Below, piece by piece: positions 46,330-55,763 of a stretch of 64,000 nt of DNA. The first letter of the stretch is position 1, and every line of letters starts with the position of its first letter. Below the pieces are notes generated by a model. The model ran no database searches. It saw nothing but the letters and a program-made list of their open reading frames with translations, and was not told where the DNA came from. Source of the DNA: Polaribacter filamentus (GTDB lineage Bacteria; Bacteroidota; Bacteroidia; Flavobacteriales; Flavobacteriaceae). The position numbers were made by a program, and so were the translations under genes. Location of the stretch: assembly GCF_002943715.1 (NCBI RefSeq), contig NZ_MQUA01000014.1, positions 505,001 to 569,000 on the forward strand, read 5' to 3'.

Positions 46330-48828
46330 ATGATGAAACACACTTATAACATACACGGAATGACATGCAATGGATGTAGAAGTCATGTTGAAGAAATACT
46401 CTCTAAAGTAAAAGGTGTTTCTAAAGCGATCGTTAATTTAGAAAAAGCAGAAGCAACTATCGAAATGGAATCACATATTTCACTAGAAACTTTTCAAGAA
46501 GCGCTAAAAAATGACGGAGCTAGTTACAGTATCTATAAATTGGGAGAACATCATCCTGTTAAAGAAAAGAAAGAAGAGAAATCAAAAGGCAAAGGAACGG
46601 GAACATTTTATTGTCCGATGCATTGCGAAGGTGAAAAAACCTATAACAAAGCAGGCGATTGTAAAGTATGCGGAATGGATTTGGTCGAAGAAAGAAGTAT
46701 TTCTTTTTCTAGCAACCAGTTTACATGTCCGATGCACCCTGAGGTTATAAAAGACGAACCCGGTGCTTGTCCTATTTGCGGAATGGATTTAATTCCGTTA
46801 GAGGCAGATGCATCCGAAGAAGATAAAACCTATAAAAAGCTACTAAAAAAGTTTTGGGTTGCAGTTACCTTTACGGTTCCAATATTTCTTTTGGCAATGT
46901 CTGAAATGATCGAAAACAATCCATTATATGACATTTTAGCCCAAAAAAATTGGAATTGGATTCAGTTTGTATTATCAATTCCTGTTGTATTTTTTGCAAC
47001 TTGGATGTTTTTTAAACGTGCTTGGACATCCATAAAAACAATGAACCTTAATATGTTCACATTAATAGGTATAGGTTCGGGAATTGCTTGGCTTTTTAGT
47101 GTCTTTGCAATGTTGTTTCCAGAGGTGTTTCCAGCAGATTTTAAAACGGCGGATGGCAATGTGTTTGTCTATTTTGAAGCAACAACTGTCATTCTTACTT
47201 TAGTATTATTAGGACAATTGTTAGAAGCAAGAGCACACAGTCAAACAAGTGGCGCTATCAAAGAATTGCTAAAATTAGTACCAGCAACAGCAACATTAGT
47301 TGCAGAGGGCGAAGACAAAGTAATTGCCATTGATAAAATTGAAAAGGGCAATTTGTTGCGTGTAAAACCAGGAGAAAAAATTCCTGTGGATGGCAGTATT
47401 GTTGAAGGACAAAGTAGTATAGATGAATCTATGATAACTGGAGAGCCTATTCCTGTAGATAAAGGGGTGGACGATAAAGTGAGTTCAGGAACTATCAATG
47501 GTACGAAATCATTTGTAATGAAAGCTGAGAAGGTAGGCTCAGAAACCTTACTTTCTCAAATTATTGATATGGTAAATACAGCAAGTCGTTCTAAAGCTCC
47601 GATTCAAAAATTAGCAGATAGAATTGCTAAATACTTTGTTCCTTCGGTATTTTTAGCTTCTGTTATAACATTTAGTACTTGGGCGATATTTGGTCCAGAA
47701 CCAGCCTATGTTTTTGCGTTTGTAAATGCAATTGCGGTATTAATTATTGCCTGTCCTTGTGCTTTAGGTTTAGCAACGCCAATGTCTGTGATGGTTGGTG
47801 TTGGAAGAGGTGCACAATCTGGAGTTTTGATTAAAAATGCAGAAGCATTAGAAAAAATGAATAAAGTTGATACGCTAATTGTCGATAAAACAGGAACGAT
47901 TACAGAAGGAAAACCATCCGTAGAAAAAGTAATATCAGTAAATGAAGAAATAGAGGAAACAACTTTACTTCAATACATTGCCTCTTTAAATCAATATAGT
48001 GAGCACCCGTTGGCGGAGGCAATTGTAAACTATGGCAAATCAAAAAACATTACAATTACTAAAGTTGATGATTTTGAAGCAGTTGCAGGAAAAGGAGTTA
48101 TTGGTACTGTTGAAAGTAAAAAAATAACTTTAGGAAATGCTAAATTATTGGAACAATTCGCTATTGCTATTTCAGAAAGTTTAGCGACCAAGGTATTGGC
48201 AGAGCAAGAGCAAGGTAAAACGGTTTCATACATCACAATTGATAACGAAGCCCAAGGTTATGTTGCTATTTTTGACGCTATAAAAGCAACCAGTGTAAAA
48301 GCGATTAAAGAACTACAAGACAACGGTGTTGAAGTAATTATGTTAACTGGTGATAATAAAAACACTGCAAAATCCGTTGCTGAGCAATTAAATCTTAAAC
48401 ATTATAAAGCAGAATGTTTACCAGAAGATAAATTGAATGAAATAAAAAAACTTCAAGAAGAAGGTAAAGTCGTTGCCATGGCAGGAGATGGTATAAATGA
48501 TGCACCCGCTTTAGCACAATCAGATGTTGGTATTGCTATGGGAACAGGAACAGATGTGGCTATTGAAAGCGCATCTATAACTTTGGTGAAAGGTGATTTA
48601 CAGGGTATTGTAAAAGCTAAAAAGTTAAGTCATGGTGTTGTTAAAAATATAAAGCAGAACCTATTTTTTGCTTTTGTATACAACGTATTGGGAGTACCAA
48701 TTGCAGCAGGAGTTTTATACCCAATATTTGGATTGTTATTATCACCAATGATTGCAGCATTGGCAATGAGTTTTAGTTCGGTATCAGTAATAGTAAACGC
48801 ACTGAGGTTAAGAAATATTAAAATATAA
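46330..48828 (+). CDS. copA: Copper-translocating P1B-type ATPase CopA
   Basis: 832 residues. N-terminal HMA domain (GMTCNGC, Cys13 and Cys16), then two YHS-like heavy-metal-binding domains (CPMHCEGEK...CKVCGMDL and CPMHPEVIK...CPICGMDL). The ATPase has the ion-path motif ACPCALGLATPM (CPC about 475-477), phosphorylation site DKTGTITEGKP (Asp about 519), TGDNKNTA and GDGINDAPALAQSDVGIAMG. The HP motif (YSEHPLAEAI) is present. It exports Cu(I) from the cytoplasm. A 166-bp gap with a 6-bp hairpin (46241-46256) precedes it, so it may have its own promoter. Confidence 0.95.
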   Translation: MMKHTYNIHGMTCNGCRSHVEEILSKVKGVSKAIVNLEKAEATIEMESHISLETFQEALKNDGASYSIYKLGEHHPVKEKKEEKSKGKGTGTFYCPMHCEGEKTYNKAGDCKVCGMDLVEERSISFSSNQFTCPMHPEVIKDEPGACPICGMDLIPLEADASEEDKTYKKLLKKFWVAVTFTVPIFLLAMSEMIENNPLYDILAQKNWNWIQFVLSIPVVFFATWMFFKRAWTSIKTMNLNMFTLIGIGSGIAWLFSVFAMLFPEVFPADFKTADGNVFVYFEATTVILTLVLLGQLLEARAHSQTSGAIKELLKLVPATATLVAEGEDKVIAIDKIEKGNLLRVKPGEKIPVDGSIVEGQSSIDESMITGEPIPVDKGVDDKVSSGTINGTKSFVMKAEKVGSETLLSQIIDMVNTASRSKAPIQKLADRIAKYFVPSVFLASVITFSTWAIFGPEPAYVFAFVNAIAVLIIACPCALGLATPMSVMVGVGRGAQSGVLIKNAEALEKMNKVDTLIVDKTGTITEGKPSVEKVISVNEEIEETTLLQYIASLNQYSEHPLAEAIVNYGKSKNITITKVDDFEAVAGKGVIGTVESKKITLGNAKLLEQFAIAISESLATKVLAEQEQGKTVSYITIDNEAQGYVAIFDAIKATSVKAIKELQDNGVEVIMLTGDNKNTAKSVAEQLNLKHYKAECLPEDKLNEIKKLQEEGKVVAMAGDGINDAPALAQSDVGIAMGTGTDVAIESASITLVKGDLQGIVKAKKLSHGVVKNIKQNLFFAFVYNVLGVPIAAGVLYPIFGLLLSPMIAALAMSFSSVSVIVNALRLRNIKI

Positions 48829-48838
48829 GTATATAATC

Positions 48839-49423
48839 ATGAAGAAAATAATAGTAGTAATTGCATTAACAGTATCAGTTTTAAGCTGTAAAAAGGAAAC
48901 AAGGGAAATAGATGTTAAAGAAAAGAATGTTACAACAATTAAAAAAGATGAGATGCCTAAAAAGAAGGTTTTAAGTCCGCATGCAACTGCAATGGCAATG
49001 ATTGGAGACGCTCATATTCATATTGATTATTCTTCACCTGGCGTTAGAGATAGAATCATTTTTGGAGGTTTACTATCTTATGATATGGTTTGGCAAGCAG
49101 GAGCGCACAACGCAACTTGGCTAGAAACAAACCAAGATTTAATTATTGATGGTAAAACACTTCCTGCAGGTAAATATGGTTTTTTTACAATTCCTTCAAA
49201 AAAGGAGTGGACCATCATTTTTAATACCAATTGGGATCAACACGGAAAAGATGACTATGATGAAAAAGAGGATGTTTTACGATTTAAAGTTAAATCAATT
49301 CTTTCTGAAACAACAACAGAACATTTAGAATATAAAGTGAAAAAGACAACTGATACCCAAGGTTCAATTTCATTGGCTTGGGAAAAAGTTTTGATTGATT
49401 TTAATTTTATAGTACAGCAATGA
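48839..49423 (+). CDS. DUF2911 lipoprotein
   Basis: 194 residues with a lipoprotein signal (IIVVIALTVSVLSC, lipobox SVLSC). The mature part contains the DUF2911 pattern: SPHATAMAMIGDAHIHIDYSSPGVRDR, IFGGLLSYDMVWQAGAHNATWLETN, LPAGKYGFFTIPSKKEWTIIFNTNWDQHG. Function of the family is unknown, but it is common in Bacteroidota. It starts 10 bp after copA and precedes cusB, so it is part of the metal-efflux operon here. Confidence 0.88.
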   Translation: MKKIIVVIALTVSVLSCKKETREIDVKEKNVTTIKKDEMPKKKVLSPHATAMAMIGDAHIHIDYSSPGVRDRIIFGGLLSYDMVWQAGAHNATWLETNQDLIIDGKTLPAGKYGFFTIPSKKEWTIIFNTNWDQHGKDDYDEKEDVLRFKVKSILSETTTEHLEYKVKKTTDTQGSISLAWEKVLIDFNFIVQQ

Positions 49424-49438
49424 TAAAACAATTAGAAA

Positions 49439-51217
49439 ATGAAAAATAAAAAAACAATAATTTATATTGGTATTCTTGCCGTTGGTATTTTATTCGGTTG
49501 GATCCTTTTTGGGAATTCATCCGAAGAAAAAACAGTGCATAGTCACACTGAAATGTCAGAAACTAATAAAATGTGGACCTGTTCTATGCACCCACAGATT
49601 ATGCAGCCAGAAGCAGGCGATTGCCCTATTTGTGGTATGGATTTAATTCCTGCAGAAACGAGTGCAGACGGATTAATGGCAGACCAATTTAAGCTAACTA
49701 AAAATGCAATGGCTTTGGCAAATATTGAAACTTCTATAGTTGGTGCGGGTGAAATTGAAAATTCAGCCATAAAGTTATCTGGCAAAATTGTGCCAAATGA
49801 AGAAGCAAATACGGTTCAAGTGAGTTATTTTTCTGGAAGAATCGAGCAATTAAATGTTAGTTTTACAGGTGAAGAAATTCGCAAAGGGCAATTGTTGGCG
49901 ACTATTTATTCACCAGAACTATATGCTGCACAACAAGAATTAATTACAGCAGTGTCTTTAAAAGAATCGCAACCTGCACTATACAAAGCGGTGCGTAATA
50001 AACTAAAAATATGGAAACTTTCTGAAAATCAGATTCAGCAGATTGAAACATCCGGAAAAGTAAAAGAAAATTTTCCTGTTTATGCAACAGTTTCGGGTAC
50101 TGTGTCAGAAAAACTAGTAGCACAAGGCGAATCAATTAAACAAGGTCAGCCTTTGCTTAAAATTGCAAATTTAAATACCGTTTGGGCTAATTTTGATGTG
50201 TATGAAAATCAAATTGATTTATTTAAAAAAGGTCAGGAGATTTCCATCACTTCTAAAGCTTATGTTGATAAGGAGTTTAAGGCTACAGTAGCTTTTATTG
50301 ATCCTGTTTTAGATACTAGAACAAGAACTGTAAAGTTGAGAGTGGTATTAAACAACACAGCAGGTTTTTTAAAACCAGGAATGTTTGTTGAAGGCTATAT
50401 TAAAGGAATGATCTCTAGCAAAGAGGAGGTTTTAACAATCCCAGCTTCCGCAGTATTATGGACAGGTAAACGCTCTGTGGTGTATTTGAAAGCAAATTCA
50501 AATGCCCCTATTTTTCAAATGCTTGAAGTTACTTTAGGAAATAAAGTTGGTGATTTTTATGAAATAGTAGAAGGATTAAAAGCTGGCGATGAAATTGTAA
50601 CAAATGGTACATTTACAGTGGATGCTGCTGCACAATTGCAAGGTAAAAAGTCGATGATGAATAAAGAAAGAGGAAAAATTGCAGCAGGTCATGAAGGCCA
50701 TCTTGGAATGAAAGAAATGACTTCGGTAAAAAATGAGAATCATTTGAATATGAATGAAAGAAAGACTGTTTCAAAGGATTTTCAAAATCAATTAAAAGCG
50801 GTATTTAATGAGTATATTAAACTGAAAGATGCTTTGGTAAAAGAAGATTCAAAAAACGGAATATCAGCATCAAAAAAACTTTTAGATAATTTGTCTAAAG
50901 TTGATATGAAATTATTAGAAAATAAAGAGGTACATAACCATTGGATATCTTTAGCAAAAGAAATAAAAACGGCGTCAACTTCAATTTCAAACACATCAAA
51001 CATTAAAGAGCAAAGAAATCATTTCAATGATTTATCATCAAATTTAGCAAATGCTTTAGAGGTATTTGGAATTAATGAAAAGGTCTATCATCAATTTTGT
51101 CCCATGGCCGATGCCAACAAAGGTGGCTACTGGTTAAGTATAGAAGAAAAAGTAATCAATCCGTATTTTGGCGATGCAATGCTTACCTGCGGAGAAGTGA
51201 AACAAATAATAGAATAA
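49439..51217 (+). CDS. cusB: CusB-like periplasmic adaptor with N-terminal metal-binding and C-terminal DUF3347 domains
   Basis: 592 residues. A membrane anchor (8-24) leads to a heavy-metal-binding domain (WTCSMHPQIM...GDCPICGMDLIPAE, about 47-75). The membrane-fusion core follows (SGKIVPNEEANTVQVSYFSG, GQLLATIYSPEL, lipoyl/barrel VWANFDVYENQIDL, IPASAVLWTGKRSVVYL). The last ~150 residues (QLKAVFNEYIKLKDALVKED to FCPMADANKGGYWLSIEEK...MLTCGEV) are a DUF3347 domain. It links CusA to the TolC channel. The extra C-terminal domain is a lineage-specific addition carrying its own Cys/Met/His residues (CPMA, LTC). Confidence 0.92.
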   Translation: MKNKKTIIYIGILAVGILFGWILFGNSSEEKTVHSHTEMSETNKMWTCSMHPQIMQPEAGDCPICGMDLIPAETSADGLMADQFKLTKNAMALANIETSIVGAGEIENSAIKLSGKIVPNEEANTVQVSYFSGRIEQLNVSFTGEEIRKGQLLATIYSPELYAAQQELITAVSLKESQPALYKAVRNKLKIWKLSENQIQQIETSGKVKENFPVYATVSGTVSEKLVAQGESIKQGQPLLKIANLNTVWANFDVYENQIDLFKKGQEISITSKAYVDKEFKATVAFIDPVLDTRTRTVKLRVVLNNTAGFLKPGMFVEGYIKGMISSKEEVLTIPASAVLWTGKRSVVYLKANSNAPIFQMLEVTLGNKVGDFYEIVEGLKAGDEIVTNGTFTVDAAAQLQGKKSMMNKERGKIAAGHEGHLGMKEMTSVKNENHLNMNERKTVSKDFQNQLKAVFNEYIKLKDALVKEDSKNGISASKKLLDNLSKVDMKLLENKEVHNHWISLAKEIKTASTSISNTSNIKEQRNHFNDLSSNLANALEVFGINEKVYHQFCPMADANKGGYWLSIEEKVINPYFGDAMLTCGEVKQIIE

Positions 51218-51237
51218 TAATAATTAAATTTAAAACA

Positions 51238-51645
51238 ATGAAAAAAGTAATTTTAAGTGTAGCTGTAATTGCTGCTTTGGCATTTACAAGCTGCAAAAAC
51301 GAGGCTAAAAATGAAGCAAAAACGGAAACTACAGAGATGTCTAAAAATATGGCAATGGCTGATATTTCTTTTGGAGTGAGAGGTAATTGTGGCATGTGTA
51401 AAGCCACCATCGAAAAAGCAGCAAATGCTGTTGAAGGGGTTTCTAAAGCAACATGGAGTGTAGATGAAAAGAAAGTTGATGTTTCTTTTGATGATAGCAA
51501 AACAGATGCAATGTCAATTCATACTGCAATTGCAGCGTCTGGTTATGATACAGAAAAAGTGTCAGGAAGCGAAGAAGCGTATGAAAATTTACCAGGTTGT
51601 TGCAAATACGATCATGCAATGAAAATGAGTTTGACTGCTAAATAG
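51238..51645 (+). CDS. Periplasmic HMA-domain lipoprotein, copper-binding
   Basis: 135 residues from ATG 51238. Lipoprotein signal (VILSVAVIAALAFTSC) then a spacer rich in Lys/Glu, then a heavy-metal-associated domain with GNCGMCK (CxxC). The C-terminal tail has a Cys-Cys-His/Met group (PGCCKYDHAMKM). It is the last gene of the copper island, 20 bp after cusB, and is followed by a terminator. It may act as a periplasmic copper buffer or hand copper to CusB. Confidence 0.9.
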   Translation: MKKVILSVAVIAALAFTSCKNEAKNEAKTETTEMSKNMAMADISFGVRGNCGMCKATIEKAANAVEGVSKATWSVDEKKVDVSFDDSKTDAMSIHTAIAASGYDTEKVSGSEEAYENLPGCCKYDHAMKMSLTAK

Positions 51646-51706
51646 TATAAATTATAAAAGCAAAAAATTTAGACATCAAAGTTTTGAGCTTATTTTAAAC
51701 TATCAA

Positions 51707-51736
51707 AGGGTAACCAGAAATGATTACTCTTTTTTT
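51707..51736 (+). terminator. Rho-independent terminator of the copper operon
   Basis: Imperfect 7-bp stem (51707-51713 with 51724-51730, including one G-T pair), 10-nt loop and a run of T (51730-51736). It lies 62 bp after the HMA lipoprotein stop. Confidence 0.65.
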
Positions 51737-51926
51737 AGGCACTAAATTTTTGTGGTAATTTAATTTTGTCTTAAGGTCATTTAGTTTAAAAGCAGTTTAT
51801 TATATTGTCCTCTTAAATTTAACCTGTTTTAAAAGCAGAAAATATAGTTTGTGTTTTGAACTTGTAAGAGATATTATTTTACAATTGATGAAATAAAAAG
51901 AGGTTAGTTAATGGAAATTAATTACA

Positions 51927-52643
51927 ACAAGAACGCGTGATTTCTTAAAAAATTATTAAGGTCCAACACTTGAAAAAGAAGGTTTAAGTGATAAAAACAT
52001 TGTTGTTTGGGATCATAATAGAGATTTAATTTCAGAAAGAGCAAACACTATTTTTGAAGATCCAGAAGCATCAAAATATGCTTGGGGAATAGGTTTTCAC
52101 TGGTATGAAACTTGGACAGGTGGTTTGCCTAAATATGATAATTTTAAAAATATAAATGAATCTTTTCCATCAAAAAATATGCTTTTTACAGAAGGTTGTG
52201 TAGAGGGATTTGATTCAGAAAAGTTACAGTTTTGGCCAAATGCAGAACGTTATGGAAATTCTATGATAAATGATTATAATAGCGGAGTTGTTGGTTGGAC
52301 AGATTGGAATATTTTATTAGATGAAAGAGGTGGTCCTAATCACGTTCAGAATTTTTGCTTTGCACCCATTCACGCAAATACAAAAACAGGCGAATTAATA
52401 TACACACCAACTTATTATTATATTGGTCATTTTTCGAAATTTATAAAACCGGGTGCTTTACGAGTAAGCACAACAACAAGTAGAAGTGTCATTGAAAGTA
52501 CTTCCTTTAAAAATAAAGACGGAAAAATTGTAACAGTAGTTATGAATAAAACGGATACTAAAATTGAATATAAATTGACCATTGGTAGCAGTGAAACCAT
52601 AGTAGAAATCGCTCCACGTGCAATGCAAACATTAATTTACTAA
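51927..52643 (+). pseudogene. GH30-type glycoside hydrolase, 3' remnant
   Basis: The C-terminal half of a GH30 (glucosylceramidase/beta-1,6-glucanase-like) enzyme. The frame runs TRDFLKNY, TAA (51957-51959), then GPTLEKEGLSDKNIVVWDHN, WGIGFHWYETW, the nucleophile region MLFTEGC, VVGWTDWNILLDERGGPNH and the beta-sandwich tail VESTSFKNK-type to APRAMQTLIY. The 5' half with the acid/base Glu and signal peptide is missing, and there is a nonsense codon in the first few residues. A sugar transporter follows at 52673. Confidence 0.8.
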
Positions 52644-52672
52644 ACTTACTTTTTTTAAATTTAACATTGATT

Positions 52673-54217
52673 ATGAATAATAAGAACTACACTATTTTTA
52701 TAAGTTTTATAGTGGCATTAGGAGGTTTCCTTTTTGGTTTTGATGCAGGAATTATTTCTGGAGTGATGTCTTTTGCGGGCCCTGAATTTAATTTAAGTGA
52801 ACTGCAATCTGGTTGGGTTGTAAGTGCTCCTTCATTTGCCGCGATGTTTGCAATGTTATTTTCAGGAAGAATAAGTGATAGTATAGGAAGAAAAAAAACC
52901 CTCATTTTTGTAGCTTTTCTATATGCAATTTCAGCTTTATTGTCTGCAATTGCACCTTCTTATGAAATGCTTTATATCGCAAGAATGATTGGAGGCTTGG
53001 CATTTGGAGCTGCTTTGGTGTTAGCGCCAATTTATATTGCAGAAATTTCGACAGCAGAAAATAGGGGGAAGTTAGTTTCATTGCAACAACTAAATATTGT
53101 TTTTGGTTTTTTTGCAGCTTTTTTAAGTAACTACTTTTTCAATAAATACAATACATTAGCTAGCTCATTTTTAACAGATGAAACTGTTTGGAGATGGATG
53201 TTGGGTGTAGAGTTAATTCCTGCAGTATGCTATTTTGTTTTATTATTTTTTGTTCCTAAAAGTCCACGTTGGTTGTACTTAAAAGAAAATTTTGAAGAAG
53301 CAGAAAAAGTTTTAAATCAGATTCATGGTGCAGAAAGAGGCGGTATAGAAATAGCTGCCATAGAAAAAAATATACATGCTGATAAAAATAAATCGGATTT
53401 AAAAATAAAAGATTTATTAAAACCATCCCTGCGTTTTATTTTAGTAATTGGTTTAGTTGTGGGAGTTCTTCAGCAGATTACGGGTATCAACGCAGTCTAT
53501 TTTTATGCAACGTCTATATTTAAGCAAACTGGTATTGGAACGGATGCTGCTTTTTCATCAGGAGTTTTATTAAGTACTATATCTGTAATTTTCACTTTTG
53601 TTGCAATCTATTTAATTGATAGAATGGGCAGAAGACCTTTGTTATTGATTGGTACAGCAGGTATTTCTGTAAGTTTATTGTTATGTGCTTACAGTTTTAA
53701 GAATGCAACATATCAATTATCCGCAGAAAAAATTAATCAATTTGAGTTTGTAGAATCTCAGAAATTACTGCCATTTGCAGCTAAAATTTATGAGAACGAT
53801 CTTGATTTTAAAAACGAAATAAAATCAGTTTTAGGAAATCAAGTATATAGTAAAAACGATGGCGAAATTTTAGAGGCTGCCACGAATATAAATGCGAATC
53901 TAGTTTTAATAGGAATTTTAGGTTTTATTGCATGTTTTGCATTTTCATTGGGCCCAGTAATGTGGGTGTTGTTATCAGAATTATATCCTATAAAATATAG
54001 AGGAATTGCTATTGGTGTTATTGCGTTTATCAATTCGTTAATAAGTTCTATTGTACAATTAGTTTTTCCATGGGAAATCTCTAATTTAGGAAATGCATTA
54101 ACTTTCTTTTTGTTTGGTGCGATTGCCTTCATTGGCTTTTTTGTGATGTTAAAAATAGTGCCAGAAACCAAAGGGAAATCTTTGGAAGAGTTAGAAAGGG
54201 AGTTGGTTAAAGATTAG
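52673..54217 (+). CDS. Sugar porter family MFS transporter
   Basis: 514 residues from the ATG at 52673 (a TTG at 52667 would add two). Twelve helices; sugar-porter signatures GFDAGIISGVM, GRISDSIGRKKTLIF, ALVLAPIYIAEIS and PKSPRWLYLKE, then ITGINAVYFYA, RMGRRPLLLIG and PETKGKSLEELE in the C-terminal half. The large loop after helix 9 is longer than in XylE. It likely imports a monosaccharide such as galactose, glucose or xylose by proton symport. It follows the GH30 remnant. Confidence 0.92.
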   Translation: MNNKNYTIFISFIVALGGFLFGFDAGIISGVMSFAGPEFNLSELQSGWVVSAPSFAAMFAMLFSGRISDSIGRKKTLIFVAFLYAISALLSAIAPSYEMLYIARMIGGLAFGAALVLAPIYIAEISTAENRGKLVSLQQLNIVFGFFAAFLSNYFFNKYNTLASSFLTDETVWRWMLGVELIPAVCYFVLLFFVPKSPRWLYLKENFEEAEKVLNQIHGAERGGIEIAAIEKNIHADKNKSDLKIKDLLKPSLRFILVIGLVVGVLQQITGINAVYFYATSIFKQTGIGTDAAFSSGVLLSTISVIFTFVAIYLIDRMGRRPLLLIGTAGISVSLLLCAYSFKNATYQLSAEKINQFEFVESQKLLPFAAKIYENDLDFKNEIKSVLGNQVYSKNDGEILEAATNINANLVLIGILGFIACFAFSLGPVMWVLLSELYPIKYRGIAIGVIAFINSLISSIVQLVFPWEISNLGNALTFFLFGAIAFIGFFVMLKIVPETKGKSLEELERELVKD

Positions 54218-54234
54218 AAAAATAAAACATCCTG

Positions 54235-54394
54235 AGGGTCTGTCGCGAAATAACCTGTACATCTATACTTGTTCTTTTGCTATTTTCTTTGTTATAAAAT
54301 ATTCAAGTAACTAATGCTATTATCACATTTTGTGCCTTGAAAAATAACAAAATTACTTCGCATATTTTGTACACTTTATTTCGTGACGGACCCT
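54235..54394. mobile_element. MITE-like element, about 160 bp
   Basis: Terminal inverted repeats of about 27 bp: AGGGTCTGTCGCGAAATAA on the left (from 54235) and the reverse complement AGGGTCCGTCACGAAATAA on the right (ending 54394), with two or three mismatches. There is no internal ORF. The ends resemble IS5-like insertion sequences. No clear target duplication is seen. It sits between the sugar transporter and an outer-membrane protein gene. Confidence 0.65.
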
Positions 54395-54495
54395 AAGACA
54401 ACTTTTAGGGAACAATCTAGATACTTTTTCAATTTAGACACAACTTTTAAGATTGAATCTTGAAATAGTGTATATTTATATCTCGTTATATAAAT

Positions 54496-55169
54496 ATGAA
54501 TAAACTATTCTTTTTTTCTTTTTTGTGTTCTTTATAACCAATATATACTCGCAAAAAGATTCTTTACAATTAGGCGATAGCTATGCCGATGATCAAATTT
54601 ATGCAGCTATTACATATGCACAATTTAGTAATCAGCCTTCAAGTATTGCAAGGAGTAGATTTTCTTACGCACTATCAACCGGTTTTTTAAAAGATTTTAT
54701 CCTTAATAAAAAAGGTACTATTTCATTTGCGGCCGGAGTTGGTTATGGGTATGACTTTTTTAACCACGAATTAAAAGTATCAGAAACGAACAATAATACA
54801 TTTTTTGATACATCAGCAAATACGAGTTCTAATGTTTTTAAAGCGCATAATTTAGAGTTTCCTTTAGAAATTAGGTGGAGAACCTCGAATGCCAAGAAAT
54901 ACGATTTTTGGCGAATTTACACAGGTATAAAGTTTTTATATAATATATCTAATACTTTTCAGTTTACAGAAAATGCCACAGATTTTAAGTATAAAAATGT
55001 TTCTGCATATCGAAAATTACAATATGGTTTAACATTTTCTGCAGGTTATACAGAGTTTAACGCGTACCTTTTTTATAGTTTAACTCCTGTTTTTGAGAAC
55101 GCAACCATTAACGGGGAAAACATCAATACTCAAATCTTAAAGTTTGGATTGATTTTCTATATTCTATAA
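54496..55169 (+). pseudogene. Outer-membrane beta-barrel protein, frameshifted in signal peptide
   Basis: ATG 54496 opens MNKLFFFSFLCSL and stops. The rest (about 215 residues, from 54525) is in another frame and reads VFFITNIYSQKDSLQLGD, then porin-like beta strands (RFSYALSTGFLKDFIL, EFPLEIRWRTSNAKKYD, AGYTEFNAYLFYSLTPVF) and a terminal LKFGLIFYIL. Adding one T to the T6 run at 54519-54524 joins them into a standard signal peptide of MNKLFFFSFFVFFITNIYSQ. A GTG at 54525 is a less likely alternative start. A 6-bp overlap with the convergent gene at 55164 is present. Confidence 0.7.
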
Positions 55170-55763
55170 AAGATAGAACATACTTAAAGAAGATAAAATT
55201 CCTATAAAAAAACCAATGTAAATTTCTTTAGTTGTGTGTGCTTTTAGATTTAAGCGAGCACTTGCTAATAAACCTGCAACTAAAAATAGGAGTATTATTA
55301 CAATTAAAAAAGATTGAGAATAGAGATTGCTTAAAATCATAAAAAAACCTATCGGAATTCCCAATGAAAATAAGTGTATACTGGCTCTTACTTTAAAATA
55401 GAACAGCGTATAAATAAGGAACAAGCCCAAAGATGTTGAATAAAAAAGTAAGCCTAAATCTTTTAAATTTGCAATAGTATTTAAAGTGTTTCCTAGTGCA
55501 TAGAATAAGGTAATCATCAAAGCAAGAGGTAATTTACGGTCTTTTATGTTTTCTGTTTGATAACTTTTTATGATTTTTAATTTTTTTAAAAAAACTAGAA
55601 TCAACAAAGGAATTAAATAAGTTACTAAAAAAATTAGACTTAAAATAGTGAGTTTTTGATTGCTTATAAAGTTATTTGGAATCAATAAAAAATACAACAT
55701 TACTCCAATTGTAGGAATCACAATTGGATGTAAAATTACAGATAAGAATTTATAAAAACGCAC
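55164..55763 (-). CDS. PAP2-like integral membrane protein
   Basis: 199 residues with about six membrane helices and a basic loop (KIIKSYQTENIKDRKLPLA). The final part, RASIHLFSLGIPIGFFMILSN and ARLNLKAHTTKEIYIGFFIGI, has the spaced His and Arg/His residues of the PAP2 phosphatase superfamily, although the full signature is not complete. It may dephosphorylate lipids. It overlaps rpoN by one base in the same direction, which suggests co-transcription. Confidence 0.65.
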   Translation of the reverse strand: MRFYKFLSVILHPIVIPTIGVMLYFLLIPNNFISNQKLTILSLIFLVTYLIPLLILVFLKKLKIIKSYQTENIKDRKLPLALMITLFYALGNTLNTIANLKDLGLLFYSTSLGLFLIYTLFYFKVRASIHLFSLGIPIGFFMILSNLYSQSFLIVIILLFLVAGLLASARLNLKAHTTKEIYIGFFIGILSSLSMFYLL

